DNA of 21,490 nucleotides from Chara braunii. Its lineage: Eukaryota; Streptophyta; Charophyceae; Charales; Characeae. The translations under genes and the position numbers were made by a program. Positions 1 through 8,991 of this stretch are shown piece by piece (position 1 is the stretch's first letter; the number at the start of each line of letters is the position of its first letter). Under the pieces are notes generated by a model, which was not told the DNA's origin, made no database searches, and worked only from the letters and a program-made list of their open reading frames with translations. The stretch covers positions 196,859 through 218,348 of the forward strand of contig BFEA01001063.1 of NCBI GenBank assembly GCA_003427395.1. The letters are read 5' to 3'.

Positions 1-680
1 CCCTTTTTTCCTTTTTTTTGTCGAATTATGGGTGACCATCCAACGAGGCCTCTTGTTGTATTTCCATGAAAGTAATATGTGGGACCCTCGGATCAATTTT
101 TGAAAATTTGTCTTTTGCAAATTCGGGAATTACATGGGAATTACGCGCGCCTTAGCGAGCACGCTAGGAATTTGGGTCGACGGTTAGGAATTTCGGAATA
201 AGCGGAATCTGACGTGTCCTTTCTTGCGCTTGAATGTTCTCAACTTCGTCTTGGAAAGCTCTGGGAACTTTCGTAGGAATCTGAATAGGCATAGGATTTT
301 TTCTCCCGCGCCCTCTCTACCGCGCGGATATGGTACTTTTCAATTTGAAATAGCTGTAACTGTTTTGATGCCCTTTTTGCCTCCTCGTCGGCGCCATGCA
401 TGCGAGCCTCCCCTCCCCGCTTCCCACACCGCCTTCGACACTCTCCTCTTCGCGCTTCCGCTCCTCTCTCTGTAACCGTTTTCCATCTCTCTTCGACCTT
501 GCGCGCCTTTTCTCTCCTTCTTGATCATCTGAATCTTGGTTTCGTTTCTCGCTATTCTTCGCACTCTTCTTCTTCCCGCTTTGATCCCCACGCCGAAATA
601 CCCTGTCGACACCCTTTCACTTCCCCCTAGCCAAGGAGACGCGCCGTGTAAGAAGGAAATTCCTGATACACAACGATTCT

Positions 681-840
681 GATTGGCTGCAGCTGGGATT
701 CAAAGGATCGACATGGCTTTCGTCGGGCAATCCCTGAGCCTTCCCCTACTCCTCCTTGTCTCAGTCCTAGCCCTTCCCAGCATCTGTCTTCTTTTTCGCA
801 GCTATAAATTCCGCAAGCGCTCTCGAAAATCTCTCTCTCA
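681..840 (+). promoter_or_regulatory. LTR promoter: inverted CCAAT, TATA box, CT-rich start region
   Basis: TATAAAT lies at 803-809, followed after about 30 bases by a CT-rich run (near 830-842) typical of plant transcription start regions. ATTGG, an inverted CCAAT, lies at 682-686. All three are conserved in the 3' LTR (TATAAAT at 11718-11724). A TATA box in the U3 region of an LTR is the expected place for the element promoter. The start site is inferred, not shown. Confidence 0.6.
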
Positions 841-1500
841 ACTCATCAGCCCGCTTCCGGGAAGTCGTGGCTAGATGGTATGAAGGAAGGTGCGAGTCAA
901 ACAGCTCCGACGAGCTGGCTGTAGTATGGACGCTCGGTATGCTCGATCGCCCGACGGATTGTGGGATCCGAGTAGGTGCATGCTCAGGCTAAGTCGGTGG
1001 AGTCACGATCTCTATGGTGGATTTGGCACGTGACGGCCGGGATTGTCAGTGCAAGTGAGATGTTTGAGGTTCGAGTCGGAAGTGAGTGAGTGTATGGCCT
1101 GGGGCTATGGTGAAATCTTATGGCAGAAGTGCTTCCTTTTTTTTTGCTGTCCCAAAATTTGTATCTTCAAGTGTGAGTTCCGATCGCTCGACTTTTAAGC
1201 CGGAACTTCCCTGGACAAGATTGCTTGTCATTCTATGATTACTTTCCACTCGTTCTTCCCTCCTGGTCTGCGTCCATACTCTCTCTCTCTCCCTCTCTCT
1301 TTCCTTCGGTCGTATCATATCGTAATGGATGAATTATGGTAACCTTGCTTCTCTCACTCCGGTATCTGCATGCGGTGTTAGAGAGTTTGTTATAGCATGA
1401 TTGTAAGGACAATTGGCTGATCGACTGAATGATCGAGTTGCCTGAAGTGTCAGACGAATGATGTACGATTAAGATTTGTTTTGAGCTTACCTTTGCTGCC

Positions 1501-1989
1501 ATGTGGACTAACGGCCCCAACCCGACCGGGCGCCAACTTCTCGTGCCCCCGCCTTGCCCCTTCCCGTACAATCAGGAAAGGATACGTGTATGCGAGTGCG
1601 ACGTACGAGAAACCGTCGCCAAGATCAAAGGGCGTTATTACTTTCCTCCCGAAACTCGGTGTTTTGGATTTGTCGGTGCGGGTTTTGTTATCATCGATAC
1701 GCACTTTCCGCCGTATTCGTTGTTATTACCCTTTAACGAATTGATCGTCGTCCCGTGGATGGCAGTGGAGCCTCATTGGCCTAACACTCTGTGCAGCGAT
1801 TGTCATCGCTTCGAGCGTTACCAGGCCAAGGGGTTCCACTATCATACACGTGGCGAGGACGAGCACAAAGAAAAGGCTACTCGGTTGAGGCCCTCCACAT
1901 CGGGCTCGGAGTTGTGCAACGAGCGCCGACAAGACCTTATTCGAAAACGGGATACCACGTGTGTACCCACCCCCTTTCACGCAAAATGA
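1501..1989 (+). CDS. ORF-L, LTR-encoded protein of unknown function (5' copy, shortened)
   Basis: A 162-residue frame wholly inside the LTR, starting at ATG in the context GCCATGTGG. The 3' LTR has the same frame at 12423-12959. I do not recognise the family. The protein has a Pro-rich start, a middle part with several aromatic and hydrophobic residues (about residues 30-90) and a charged C-terminal third rich in Arg and Glu. There is no signal peptide or clear membrane helix. The 5' copy stops at TGA (1987-1989) where the 3' copy reads CGA, so it has lost about 16 C-terminal residues. Other differences include a 6-bp and a 3-bp indel, both frame-preserving. If the LTR promoter works, this is the first ORF on the genomic RNA. 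It could still be a chance ORF. Confidence 0.55.
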   Translation: MWTNGPNPTGRQLLVPPPCPFPYNQERIRVCECDVRETVAKIKGRYYFPPETRCFGFVGAGFVIIDTHFPPYSLLLPFNELIVVPWMAVEPHWPNTLCSDCHRFERYQAKGFHYHTRGEDEHKEKATRLRPSTSGSELCNERRQDLIRKRDTTCVPTPFHAK

Positions 1990-2244
1990 AGAGCGATGAC
2001 TCGTTGGGAAGTCCAACGATACTTTTTAAATTGAACTTCCCATAGCTGCGAAACCGGCGCGCGCCTTTTTCCCTTAAAGCCTGCGCGGCGACGAACCTTC
2101 TTCTTACTACCGTCGGACCAACAAGGGAGATTTCAGTTATGTCTGTGTCCGCGCTTTTGGCACACCCCATCTTTTCTGCCTTTCTCTGGGCCCACTTCCG
2201 CAAGCCAAAACCCTCCGACCGGGAAGCAGTGCAGGGCGTGACGT

Positions 2245-2256
2245 TGGTATCGGAGC
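2245..2256 (+). other. Primer-binding site of element A (initiator tRNA-Met type)
   Basis: TGGTATCGGAGC begins exactly where LTR homology ends. It differs by one base from TGGTATCAGAGC, the usual plant PBS complementary to the 3' end of initiator tRNA-Met. The A-to-G difference would form a G-U wobble or be decay. It fixes the 5' LTR/internal junction. Confidence 0.8.
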
Positions 2257-2374
2257 TGACACGTGTCGGTTCTGACATTAGTGAGACGAGCTGGTGAGAG
2301 GAAGATCAGCCACCCGATCTTATCGGCTGAGTCCTCCGGTTACCCGACAAAGGTCCACCGAAACTCAACCTGAA

Positions 2375-3610
2375 ATGACCATGGCTGATGCTAATGGAAC
2401 GGCTGCTCGGGTGATGGTAAGCATCCCCGCCACCTTTCCATTTTACCCCAGCCATACCCATCCCGAGGCATGGCTTGAAGCCGTGCAAGCTCAGGGATAT
2501 GGCGCCGAGGACCTTCCTTGCGCCATCACCCTGCTTCTCCGAAACACCGCTCATGATTGGTTTAGGAGACATAGGTGGGTAGATTGGGATACCTTCAAAA
2601 GAGCGTTCCTAGCACGATTCGACGAAGTCAGTGAGGATGCTGCATGGTTTGTGTTGAAAAGTCGACCGCAGGAACCCGGAGAGTTACTGCCCGACTTTGT
2701 GGACCGGTTTCACACCGCGTTAGACAAATCACGACAAGAAGAAAACACTGCTCGAGATTTGTTCACCGATCATCTCCGTAACCCAATGCTGAAAGCAAAG
2801 CTACAAAAAAAGGTTCTCCCCAAAACGAACCAATTACCAGTCATCATCGCTAAAGCACTTGAACTCGACTTAATGGATACGCGCAAACACATCAGCCAAG
2901 GGGATGAACACATCTCGGACACGATACAGGATGTCGCCGCCAAACGGCGATCGTGGCTCAGAGCGGTGGGGCGATTCTACCCTCGCCCTGATCACGACTA
3001 TCAGGACGGACCCTCGCCGGATCCCTCCCCTCATCTCCTGTCCTCTGCCCCTCCCCTCCCTTCCAAGATGGCGCTTGTGAACACCGTCATGCCCCAGGCT
3101 CCGCCGGTACCCATCACTAACCTGCATCTAGCACAGATGATTCATACCGCCACAACTAAACAATCTGAGTGGATGAACAATCTGATACAGATGCAAACTT
3201 CCCAGATGGATCGATTGGAACAGATCATGACGAAACTAATAAAAGCTAACTCGAGTTCTCCCCGTCCCACTCCCTCTTCGTACCCCATGCTGACTGCTCC
3301 TCCTGCCCCCGGCCAGGCGCTTACAGCTCCGAATCAGGTGGTCAATCCATCAGGAAGGGTTGAATGCTACAATTGTAAGCAACCCAGATACTTTGCACAC
3401 GATTGCCCCCTGCCAAGGCGTAACCAACCCCCGCCGGCAGCCGCGCCTATCGCCTTGAATCAAGGACGGGTAGCCACACTATTGGAAGCCACAAGAGAAG
3501 GGAATCTGACTCTCTCCTTACAGAGCCATCGGTTGAACCCATCACGTCCACTTCGGGATCATCTTCCGAAGCAGCCGATGTTGTTGATCCGACAGAGTAC
3601 CTCCAACTAG
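2375..3610 (+). CDS. gag: Gag capsid/nucleocapsid protein of element A, zinc-knuckle His lost
   Basis: Structural polyprotein that packages element RNA. The frame is open from 2294, but the first ATGs are 2375 and 2381; the latter has a good context (ACCATGG), so the product is about 410 residues. A retrotransposon Gag domain spans roughly residues 30-180, with the WL-rich start, the WDTFKRAFLARF segment and a conserved LxSRPQ-like part. Pro/Ser-rich linkers follow. A nucleocapsid knuckle sits at about 3367-3408, but reads C-x2-C-x4-Y-x4-C: the zinc-binding His is Tyr. The last ~60 codons overlap the pol frame (from 3424). No stop lies before the end. It is probably inactive in RNA packaging unless the Tyr is tolerated. 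Confidence 0.88.
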   Translation: MTMADANGTAARVMVSIPATFPFYPSHTHPEAWLEAVQAQGYGAEDLPCAITLLLRNTAHDWFRRHRWVDWDTFKRAFLARFDEVSEDAAWFVLKSRPQEPGELLPDFVDRFHTALDKSRQEENTARDLFTDHLRNPMLKAKLQKKVLPKTNQLPVIIAKALELDLMDTRKHISQGDEHISDTIQDVAAKRRSWLRAVGRFYPRPDHDYQDGPSPDPSPHLLSSAPPLPSKMALVNTVMPQAPPVPITNLHLAQMIHTATTKQSEWMNNLIQMQTSQMDRLEQIMTKLIKANSSSPRPTPSSYPMLTAPPAPGQALTAPNQVVNPSGRVECYNCKQPRYFAHDCPLPRRNQPPPAAAPIALNQGRVATLLEATREGNLTLSLQSHRLNPSRPLRDHLPKQPMLLIRQSTSN

Positions 3611-4020
3611 CAGGACTAATCGGAGCGATCCGACCTGGCAAAGACGAACTTGAATGGGTGGAACGAGGATCAGAACCCGGTCCTCAGTTTCGAATAGGAG
3701 AAATCGACGTTCTTCAGATGCTTAAACACTTGGATATCTGAGTCCTTGTCCCAGTGGGCCATCTGCTGACCATATTAGAAGCAGCGAACGACAAACTTCT
3801 TTAGCAGTGTCAGAAAAATCAGAAACGCTTTATGTACCAGCGCGTTCAGAGGATGCTGAAGAAAAAGAAGGACGATGAGGCCGAAGTAGACTCTCCTTTA
3901 TCGGAACCAATATCCCCCTCAACCACCCCCGATGCATTCGAGAATGCTCGAGTCGCCACCATTCGTATGCAGAGAAATATCACTTCGTTCGAGTTCGATC
4001 TGTTCTATGGAAAAGCGTGA
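3424..4020 (+). pseudogene. pol: Pol N-terminal linker of element A, two stops, -1 frame to gag
   Basis: A frame one base back from gag is open from 3424 and overlaps gag for 187 bases, the usual layout for -1 frameshifting or a later indel. I see no canonical slippery heptamer in the overlap. It encodes an acidic, Ser/Pro-rich region and then a Lys-rich run (near 3850-3880), broken by TGA at 3739-3741 and TAG at 3802-3804. Both fit CGA or CAG changed by C-to-T. The frame ends at 4018-4020, where coding moves to the protease frame. No domain is recognised; it resembles the linker that joins Gag to protease in gypsy elements. Confidence 0.6.
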
Positions 4021-4637
4021 AGTGTGATTGCGAGGTATGGGGAAAGTCGTTCAATGCCCTTGTTGATACCGGATCGTCTGCGGTAGCGCTATCTTCAGAA
4101 ACCGTCTGAAAAACTGGACGATTGAATTCGATCCTTCCCTTACTTGGGAGAGACAACTACGTCTCCGCAGACGAAGAAACGATGAAGATAGTCAGGATTA
4201 TTGAAAATGTAGCCGTCAAGGTAGGACGAGTACATGTCCTGGTCAACGCATTAGTAATCGATGTACAGTCATACTCGGTACTGTTGGGATTACCTTGGGC
4301 TATGGCTGTGGGTGCACGAATACATTTCGAGTCCAAGCAGCTCGTCCTTACACATACTGGAGGAAAGCCTCAGACGGTTTCGTTACGAGTCTCCACTCGA
4401 TCACCAAGAAAGACTCCCGACCTCACCCGAATAGGAATGATCCAAGTCCCGAGCTCAAAAGAATCGTTCGAAAGCAGTGACGAGGGCCGACACCTGTCCG
4501 ATGATGACGGGTATGACGAGCGAGACTACGACGGGCTGCTAAGTCACATGCCTACTAAAAAGGAATGGAGCCGGTTAGTCGAGCTGTTCGGTCACGAGGC
4601 CAAGGAAGAGTTCCGGATAAATTCGTATTACTACTAG
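4017..4637 (+). pseudogene. pol: Retropepsin-like aspartic protease of element A, broken
   Basis: Aspartic protease that would cut the Gag-Pol polyprotein. The active-site motif Asp-Thr-Gly-Ser is at 4065-4076, preceded by a short beta strand of the type FNALV and followed by the usual hydrophobic stretch. A second hydrophobic part ending in SVLLGLPWA (near 4270-4305) matches the conserved C-terminal flap-side segment of gypsy proteases (typically I-LG-PWL). TGA at 4107-4109 interrupts the frame about ten residues after the active site. The frame closes at TAG 4635-4637, and the next pol segment is in another frame that is already open from about 4615. Confidence 0.8.
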
Positions 4638-6714
4638 GACATTTGGTCTGAACACAAAAGATAGCCAGACAGGCCTTGCGTCGTATTTATCCCTGCGTAC
4701 ACTAACGGAAACTCAGATTTCAGTAACATCTCTCCCGGGAGAACCTATCTTGCAAATTTCGGATATGGCTGACCTCTTGGAACCCCCTCGAACCTTGTAC
4801 GAGGGTGTGCTCTCATTACGAGAAAGGTATCAACAAATGAATCAGTACTTGGGTTTTTTCGTTTCCCCGCCCAGGCCGTTGCTCACGCAAAGCGCCGTGA
4901 TAGCGCTAATTAGGCAGGAGGCCGAAGCTCCGATCAATGATGTTCCCGATCTGATGCAGGAAATGACTGAGCTAACTGGGTTGGGAATAGCCGCAAGCAC
5001 CACTGATCTCAAAACCGATGCTGAAATTAAGGAAATCGAAATGATTAGCCCGACCGAATCACAAATGCTTGCTACTGTTTTTTCGGTCTGCACCAGTAGC
5101 TCCATGTTCTCTAGCGTAGAAGGGAGGCCACCAATAGAACCAGGGCAGACCGACGCACGGCTGAACCTTTTCAAACGATCAACGATCACCTTACCTGGTC
5201 ACGTTCCTCGTGAAATTCGCCAGTATTTGATTGATGCATTGCATGGATATGCTGAGGTGTTGAGTATGCATGATTGTGGTATTGGGTTGTCAAGTGTGAT
5301 CGAGCACGCGATCCTCACAGGGGATCATCCACCAATTAGTTGCGCCCCCTGTCGATACTCTCCGGCGCAGCGATGAGCTGCGTTCGAGAGAGTAAAGGAG
5401 TTTGAAGCTAATGGGTGGATCGAACCTGCCATCGGACCATGGTCGTTCCCCGTGGTGATTGTACCGAAAAAGGCGGGAGGGATTCGTATATGTATTGATT
5501 ATCGAAAGTTGAATAATATCACAATTAAGGACGTGTACCCCTTCCCCCGAATTGATGAGTTGTTGGATGCTATTGGTGGTGCTCGATTTTTTAGTAAGTT
5601 TGATGTTCGTCATGGATTCCGCCATCTCCTATTTTGAAAGGAGGATCGGCCGAAGATGGCCTTCGTTCTCTTCGAAGGGACTTGGCAATGGATTCGATGC
5701 CCGATGGGAATCTGCAACGCCCCAGCCACGTCTCAACGCGCGATGAATATGACTTTTCATAACTTCGTGCGAAAAACGAGGCTAGCGCAGAGCATTGTTA
5801 ATTATTGTGTGATTGTATACATGGATGATATCCTTGTGTATCTGAGTTCCTACGAGGGACACATGCAACACATTGAGTGGACGCTGCACGCACTGAAGGA
5901 TGGTGGATTCAAGGTGGCCCTTGAGAAGTGCCAGTTTTTCCTCACAGAGATTTCTTTTCTCGGCCACGTGGTTACGGACAAAGGGTTGCAACCGGAACCG
6001 CAGAAGGTAGCCGCGGTGAGAGACGCGCCGGTGCCGACGTCGGTTACACAAGTACGCGCCTTTTTGGGACTAGCCTCGTACTATCGAAGGTTTATCAAGG
6101 GATTTGAAGCGATCGCGGGACCACTCACAAACTTGCTGAAAAAAGATCAGCCGTTGATCTGGACCCCGCAGTGCGATCAGGCCTTTCCTGAACTTAAGGC
6201 GGCTCTGATCTCGGCCCCTGTCCTTATAAGGCCAAACCCGGAAAAGTCCTTTGTTCTCATCACCGATTGGCAGCCCAAGGTGATCTCAGCGATCTTGGCC
6301 CAAATGGGACTTGATGGCCTAGAACACGTGGTGGAATATGCGTCTAAATCGGTACCTTCCTGCAAGAGGTCCGCTCCAACGGGGGAATGCTACGCGGCCT
6401 TGTGGGGAATCAGTCACTTCCGAGCTTACTTATATGGCCGGAAGTTCACATTGGTGACTGATCATGAACCACTGTTGGCCCTGAAGAAGTCCAGGGACTA
6501 CTCGGGTATGATCGGGCGATGGGCTACCACGTTGCAGAGCATGGACTTTGACATCCGTCATCGGAAACACGAGAAACACGGCAACGCGGACGGTCTGACA
6601 CGGCTGCATCGACCTGGCAAAGTACCCAAGAGCGAGGAAGTGACACCGTGGCACGATCCGAAATCAAAGGACGGACCCCAATACGGTGAGGTGGAAATCC
6701 TTCTGAAGGACTAG
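4615..6714 (+). pseudogene. pol: Reverse transcriptase and RNase H of element A, stops in frame
   Basis: Copies the element RNA into DNA and removes the RNA strand. The RT N-terminus is near 5275-5500 (HxIxTGDHPPI, then KxxGGIRxCIDYRKLN), the first catalytic Asp lies in FSKFD near 5590-5605, and the YMDD box at 5818-5829 is intact. The connection region contains the typical FLGHVVTDKGL and FLGLASYYRRFI. RNase H follows (about 6265-6591) with its four acidic residues in place: Asp in ITDWQ, Glu in GECYAALW, Asp in LVTDHEP and Asp in NADGL. TGA at 5374-5376 and 5635-5637 break the frame; TAG at 6712-6714 ends it, six bases before the next ATG. That last TAG may be a real stop or a mutated CAG. 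Confidence 0.95.
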
Positions 6715-6720
6715 GAGGAC

Positions 6721-7116
6721 ATGAGCTCTCTCTCTCTCTCTCCTTTCCCCGGAACAATGGCGACCCCTCCTTCTTCTGCTCCCAACACCACTGAGTCCCC
6801 TCCTCTTCCACATTTGGAATTTTTCACCAATCTTCCGGACAAGTTCCGCTATTTTTGCACGTGTATTCCATGGGTCTATGGGGTAGACTGCTACCCCTTT
6901 GAAACGGGGTTCACTGACTGGGTAGAGTGTGCCACGTGTGTCAATCGTGCGCATAGCACCTGCGTTCGATATCGAACGAGTAGTAAGGCATGGAAGTGCC
7001 CCCTGTGTCGGACGGACAAGCTCCCCACGGAAGCTCGATTCGAGGCCGCCAGAACTGACGGCCCCGAATACAACGAAAAATACCGAAGGGCTGAAGTATG
7101 GACAGATAAAATATGA
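6721..7116 (+). pseudogene. pol: PHD finger domain between RNase H and integrase of element A
   Basis: In the same frame as the RT and the integrase, this segment starts at ATG 6721 with a Ser/Pro-rich tail of about 40 residues, then a Cys4-His-Cys3 PHD finger (6856-7008). Its ligands are C46-x-C48, C70-x2-C73, H78-x2-C81 and C93-x2-C96, with the typical Trp two residues before the seventh ligand and an aromatic before the third. PHD fingers commonly read histone H3 tails, so a role in choosing chromatin targets for the adjacent integrase is a reasonable inference. TGA at 7114-7116 separates it from the integrase and fits a mutated CGA. A RING finger is less likely given the CxC start and the W-x-C-x2-C end. 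Confidence 0.85.
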
Positions 7117-8509
7117 CTGGCTAAATTAGCGGGCCAACCATTGGACCATCTCACTAAGCATGGTAGGCGCCGGGCCACCGAGAGGTCCCGAGATTATCGA
7201 TGGATCAACGGTCATTTGGAAAAACGCAAAACAGATGGATCGGGATTATGGTTGACGGTTCCACACCCATTTCAGCAATACGACTGGACCAAATCTGCGC
7301 ACGAGGAGCAGGCCGCTCATTTCGCGATACGTGTCATTGAAGCGACTATCGACCAGAATCAATGGTTCTGGTCTAATATTCGCGACGACGTGAGACACGT
7401 GGTCGCTAACTGTCCAGTCTGCGCTGCTGATCGTGCACCCGTTCGTGGGCCTAACACGATAGTCCCGACAGAGGTAGAACGTCCTTTCCAGCGAGTCAGT
7501 ATGGACACGACAGACATTGACGTGCCACCTGGCCCCAACCGTTGTGAGTATTCCATTCTCTTGGTATTGATCGACCATTTCTCGAAGTACATCGAAGTCT
7601 ACCCCTGTAAGACACGTAAGGCCTCAGAGATAGCTACGTACATCGACCGATTTGTCAATACCCATCTAGATACAGAAGAGATCCTGACCGACAATGTGTC
7701 TGAATTCAAAGCAGAAGTAAAGGAATTATTAATGCATCGTGGCGTTACTCTCCGCCACACTTCTCCCCATGTCTCCCAGTCCAACAGACTGGCCGAAAAC
7801 GCGAACCGCATGATTAAGACCGCTCTCCGCAGGAATTTAGCAGCCAATGACATGCGTCCTTGGCCCGAGATAGTGTATCAAATCATCGGGATTCATCGGG
7901 CGACCCCCCGTGATTGGATTCACCCCCTTTCAGCTACGAACAAATAGTATCCCTGCGTCGACAATCAGAGTGCCTCGGAAAGTGCCGAGAACGGGGGAAG
8001 AGACACGCGGTCGGCCCTCAAGGTCAAGGCTAAACGGTATGTGGAGCTAATGGAAAGGGCTATCCCCAGGCTAGCCCGAAAAAGGCAGAAAATGACCGAA
8101 CTGGCCCACGGTAGGCAGTTCCGTAGTTGTTTTTTTTTCTTTTTTCTTTTTTGGTAGGCAGGTCTGTAGTTACGAGGCCCGGAATGGGAATGCAGGCCCA
8201 CAACACCAGTATAAATTAGGGGACCTAGTGCAGGTACGTAAATATGCACGCGACCGGAAACTCGCTCCCAAGTTTTCTGGCTGCTTTCACGTAGTGGAAC
8301 TCGGCCCTAACGGAGCCCATACTGTGCGCATCGCCCCTGAGACGAGCGCCAGCCATAGCTCTCTCCCCATAGTCCGCCATACCTCATACCTTCGTCCCCT
8401 CCCACCTTCAGAGGACCCTATCTTGCCTTCGCCTTCTTTCTCTAGCGTAGACGAAGATCCCGCCTCCCCTTCTTCGTCTGGTACCACCTCTCCTCGGTCT
8501 TCGCCATGA
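7117..8509 (+). pseudogene. pol: Integrase of element A, frameshifted
   Basis: Inserts the cDNA into the host genome. Counted from the 7141 codon, the HHCC zinc domain has H54, H60, C91 and C94. The catalytic triad is D122 (VSMDTT), D184 (ILTDN) and E219 (LAEN), all kept, with 34 residues between the last two instead of the usual 35. Frame 1 closes at 7945-7947 because of an indel in the C-run near 7922-7927; reading passes through another frame and returns to frame 1 near 7995. A 43-bp T-rich insertion (8110-8171) shifts frame again. The C-terminal GPY/F-like module (LAPKFSGCFHVVELGPNGA, near 8255-8310) ends in a Ser/Pro-rich tail at TGA 8507-8509, overlapping X1 by ATGA. No chromodomain is seen. 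Confidence 0.93.
8110..8171. repeat. T-rich insertion with 19-bp flanking duplication in integrase
   Basis: GGTAGGCAGTTCCGTAGTT (8110-8128) recurs as GGTAGGCAGGTCTGTAGTT (8153-8171), 17 of 19 identical, around a 24-base pyrimidine run (8129-8152). Removing one repeat plus the run (43 bp) restores a continuous reading frame through the integrase C-terminal region, so this is an insertion and not original coding sequence. It looks like an antisense poly(A) insertion with a target-site duplication. Confidence 0.75.
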
Positions 8510-8991
8510 GTTTCGTCATCGAGCCGGCTCTTCCCCCACAGCTTCTTGAGCCTCGACCTTCGTTGCAGTTTCGCCAAGTCGTGCATCCTCGTCTCAGTCC
8601 CAATCTCCTATGGTTCGCGCAACTGTTTAGTCACGGGGCTTGGTGTGCGGCGGTGGAAGTGACGATTTCAACCGAGCGGGGAGCGGCAGTCATCCTGGTC
8701 GAAGCCTCGGCGTTCGATCAATTCTCCCGGCCTAACCAGAGCGACGTGACGGTGATCCTCGCCTTCAGTGGCGATTTGTGCACCATCCACTTGCAACAAC
8801 GAAACGCGGTGATCGCCAACCTTTACGAGTGGGGACAGGAGTGGGTAGCGGATTGGCGGCAAAGACTAGCCTGGCCGGGTCGACAAATAGTGGACACCGA
8901 GTGTATTGATACCTTCTCTCTTCGGACCAGTAGCACTGAGCCTGCTGCTTGTCCCCTTCCCCCTCTTCGTCCTTACCCATTGCGCCGATGA
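8506..8991 (+). CDS. X1, unassigned accessory ORF after integrase
   Basis: A 161-residue frame starting at the ATG of an ATGA that is also the stop of the integrase frame, and ending in another ATGA that starts X2. I do not recognise a family. A Pro-rich start of about 25 residues leads into a compact mixed hydrophobic/polar region (about residues 28-140) with several predicted strands, many Trp and Val, then a Pro/Arg-rich tail. There is no signal peptide, membrane helix or Cys pattern, so it does not look like an envelope protein. The overlaps suggest translation by termination and reinitiation on one RNA. The frame has no internal stop, unlike pol. It could also be a host-derived domain captured by the element. 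Confidence 0.6.
   Translation: MSFVIEPALPPQLLEPRPSLQFRQVVHPRLSPNLLWFAQLFSHGAWCAAVEVTISTERGAAVILVEASAFDQFSRPNQSDVTVILAFSGDLCTIHLQQRNAVIANLYEWGQEWVADWRQRLAWPGRQIVDTECIDTFSLRTSSTEPAACPLPPLRPYPLRR

Larger units (their letters stand above)
1..2244 (+). repeat. 5' LTR of element A (left edge outside window or unresolved)
   Basis: Bases 1-2244 align with 10921-13187 along their whole length, with scattered substitutions (about 16 in the first 240 bases) and small indels. Homology is already present at base 1, so the true LTR start probably lies before the window. The right edge is set by the PBS beginning at 2245. The repeat holds a TATA promoter near 803, a CT-rich microsatellite near 1279-1302 and ORF-L at 1501-1989. 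If transcription starts near 835, the R-U5 part is about 1.4 kb and ORF-L lies in the leader ahead of gag. The last bases are not a canonical CA, so the end is uncertain by a few bases. Confidence 0.93.

Noticed and set aside
713-874. A real membrane protein gene in the LTR
   Set aside because: It is short, contains the promoter TATA box and stops just after the hydrophobic segment. Conservation between LTRs can be explained by recent common origin. Kept only as a low-interest finding.
1239-2278. Minus-strand ORFs in the LTR (1239-1571, 1450-1704, 1726-2016, 1937-2278)
   Set aside because: They lie opposite the plus-strand ORF-L or beside it, differ in extent between the two LTR copies and show no domain.
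8228-8509. Chromodomain after integrase
   Set aside because: The segment matches a GPY/F-like integrase C-terminus followed by a Ser/Pro-rich tail; the aromatic cage pattern of chromodomains is not visible.
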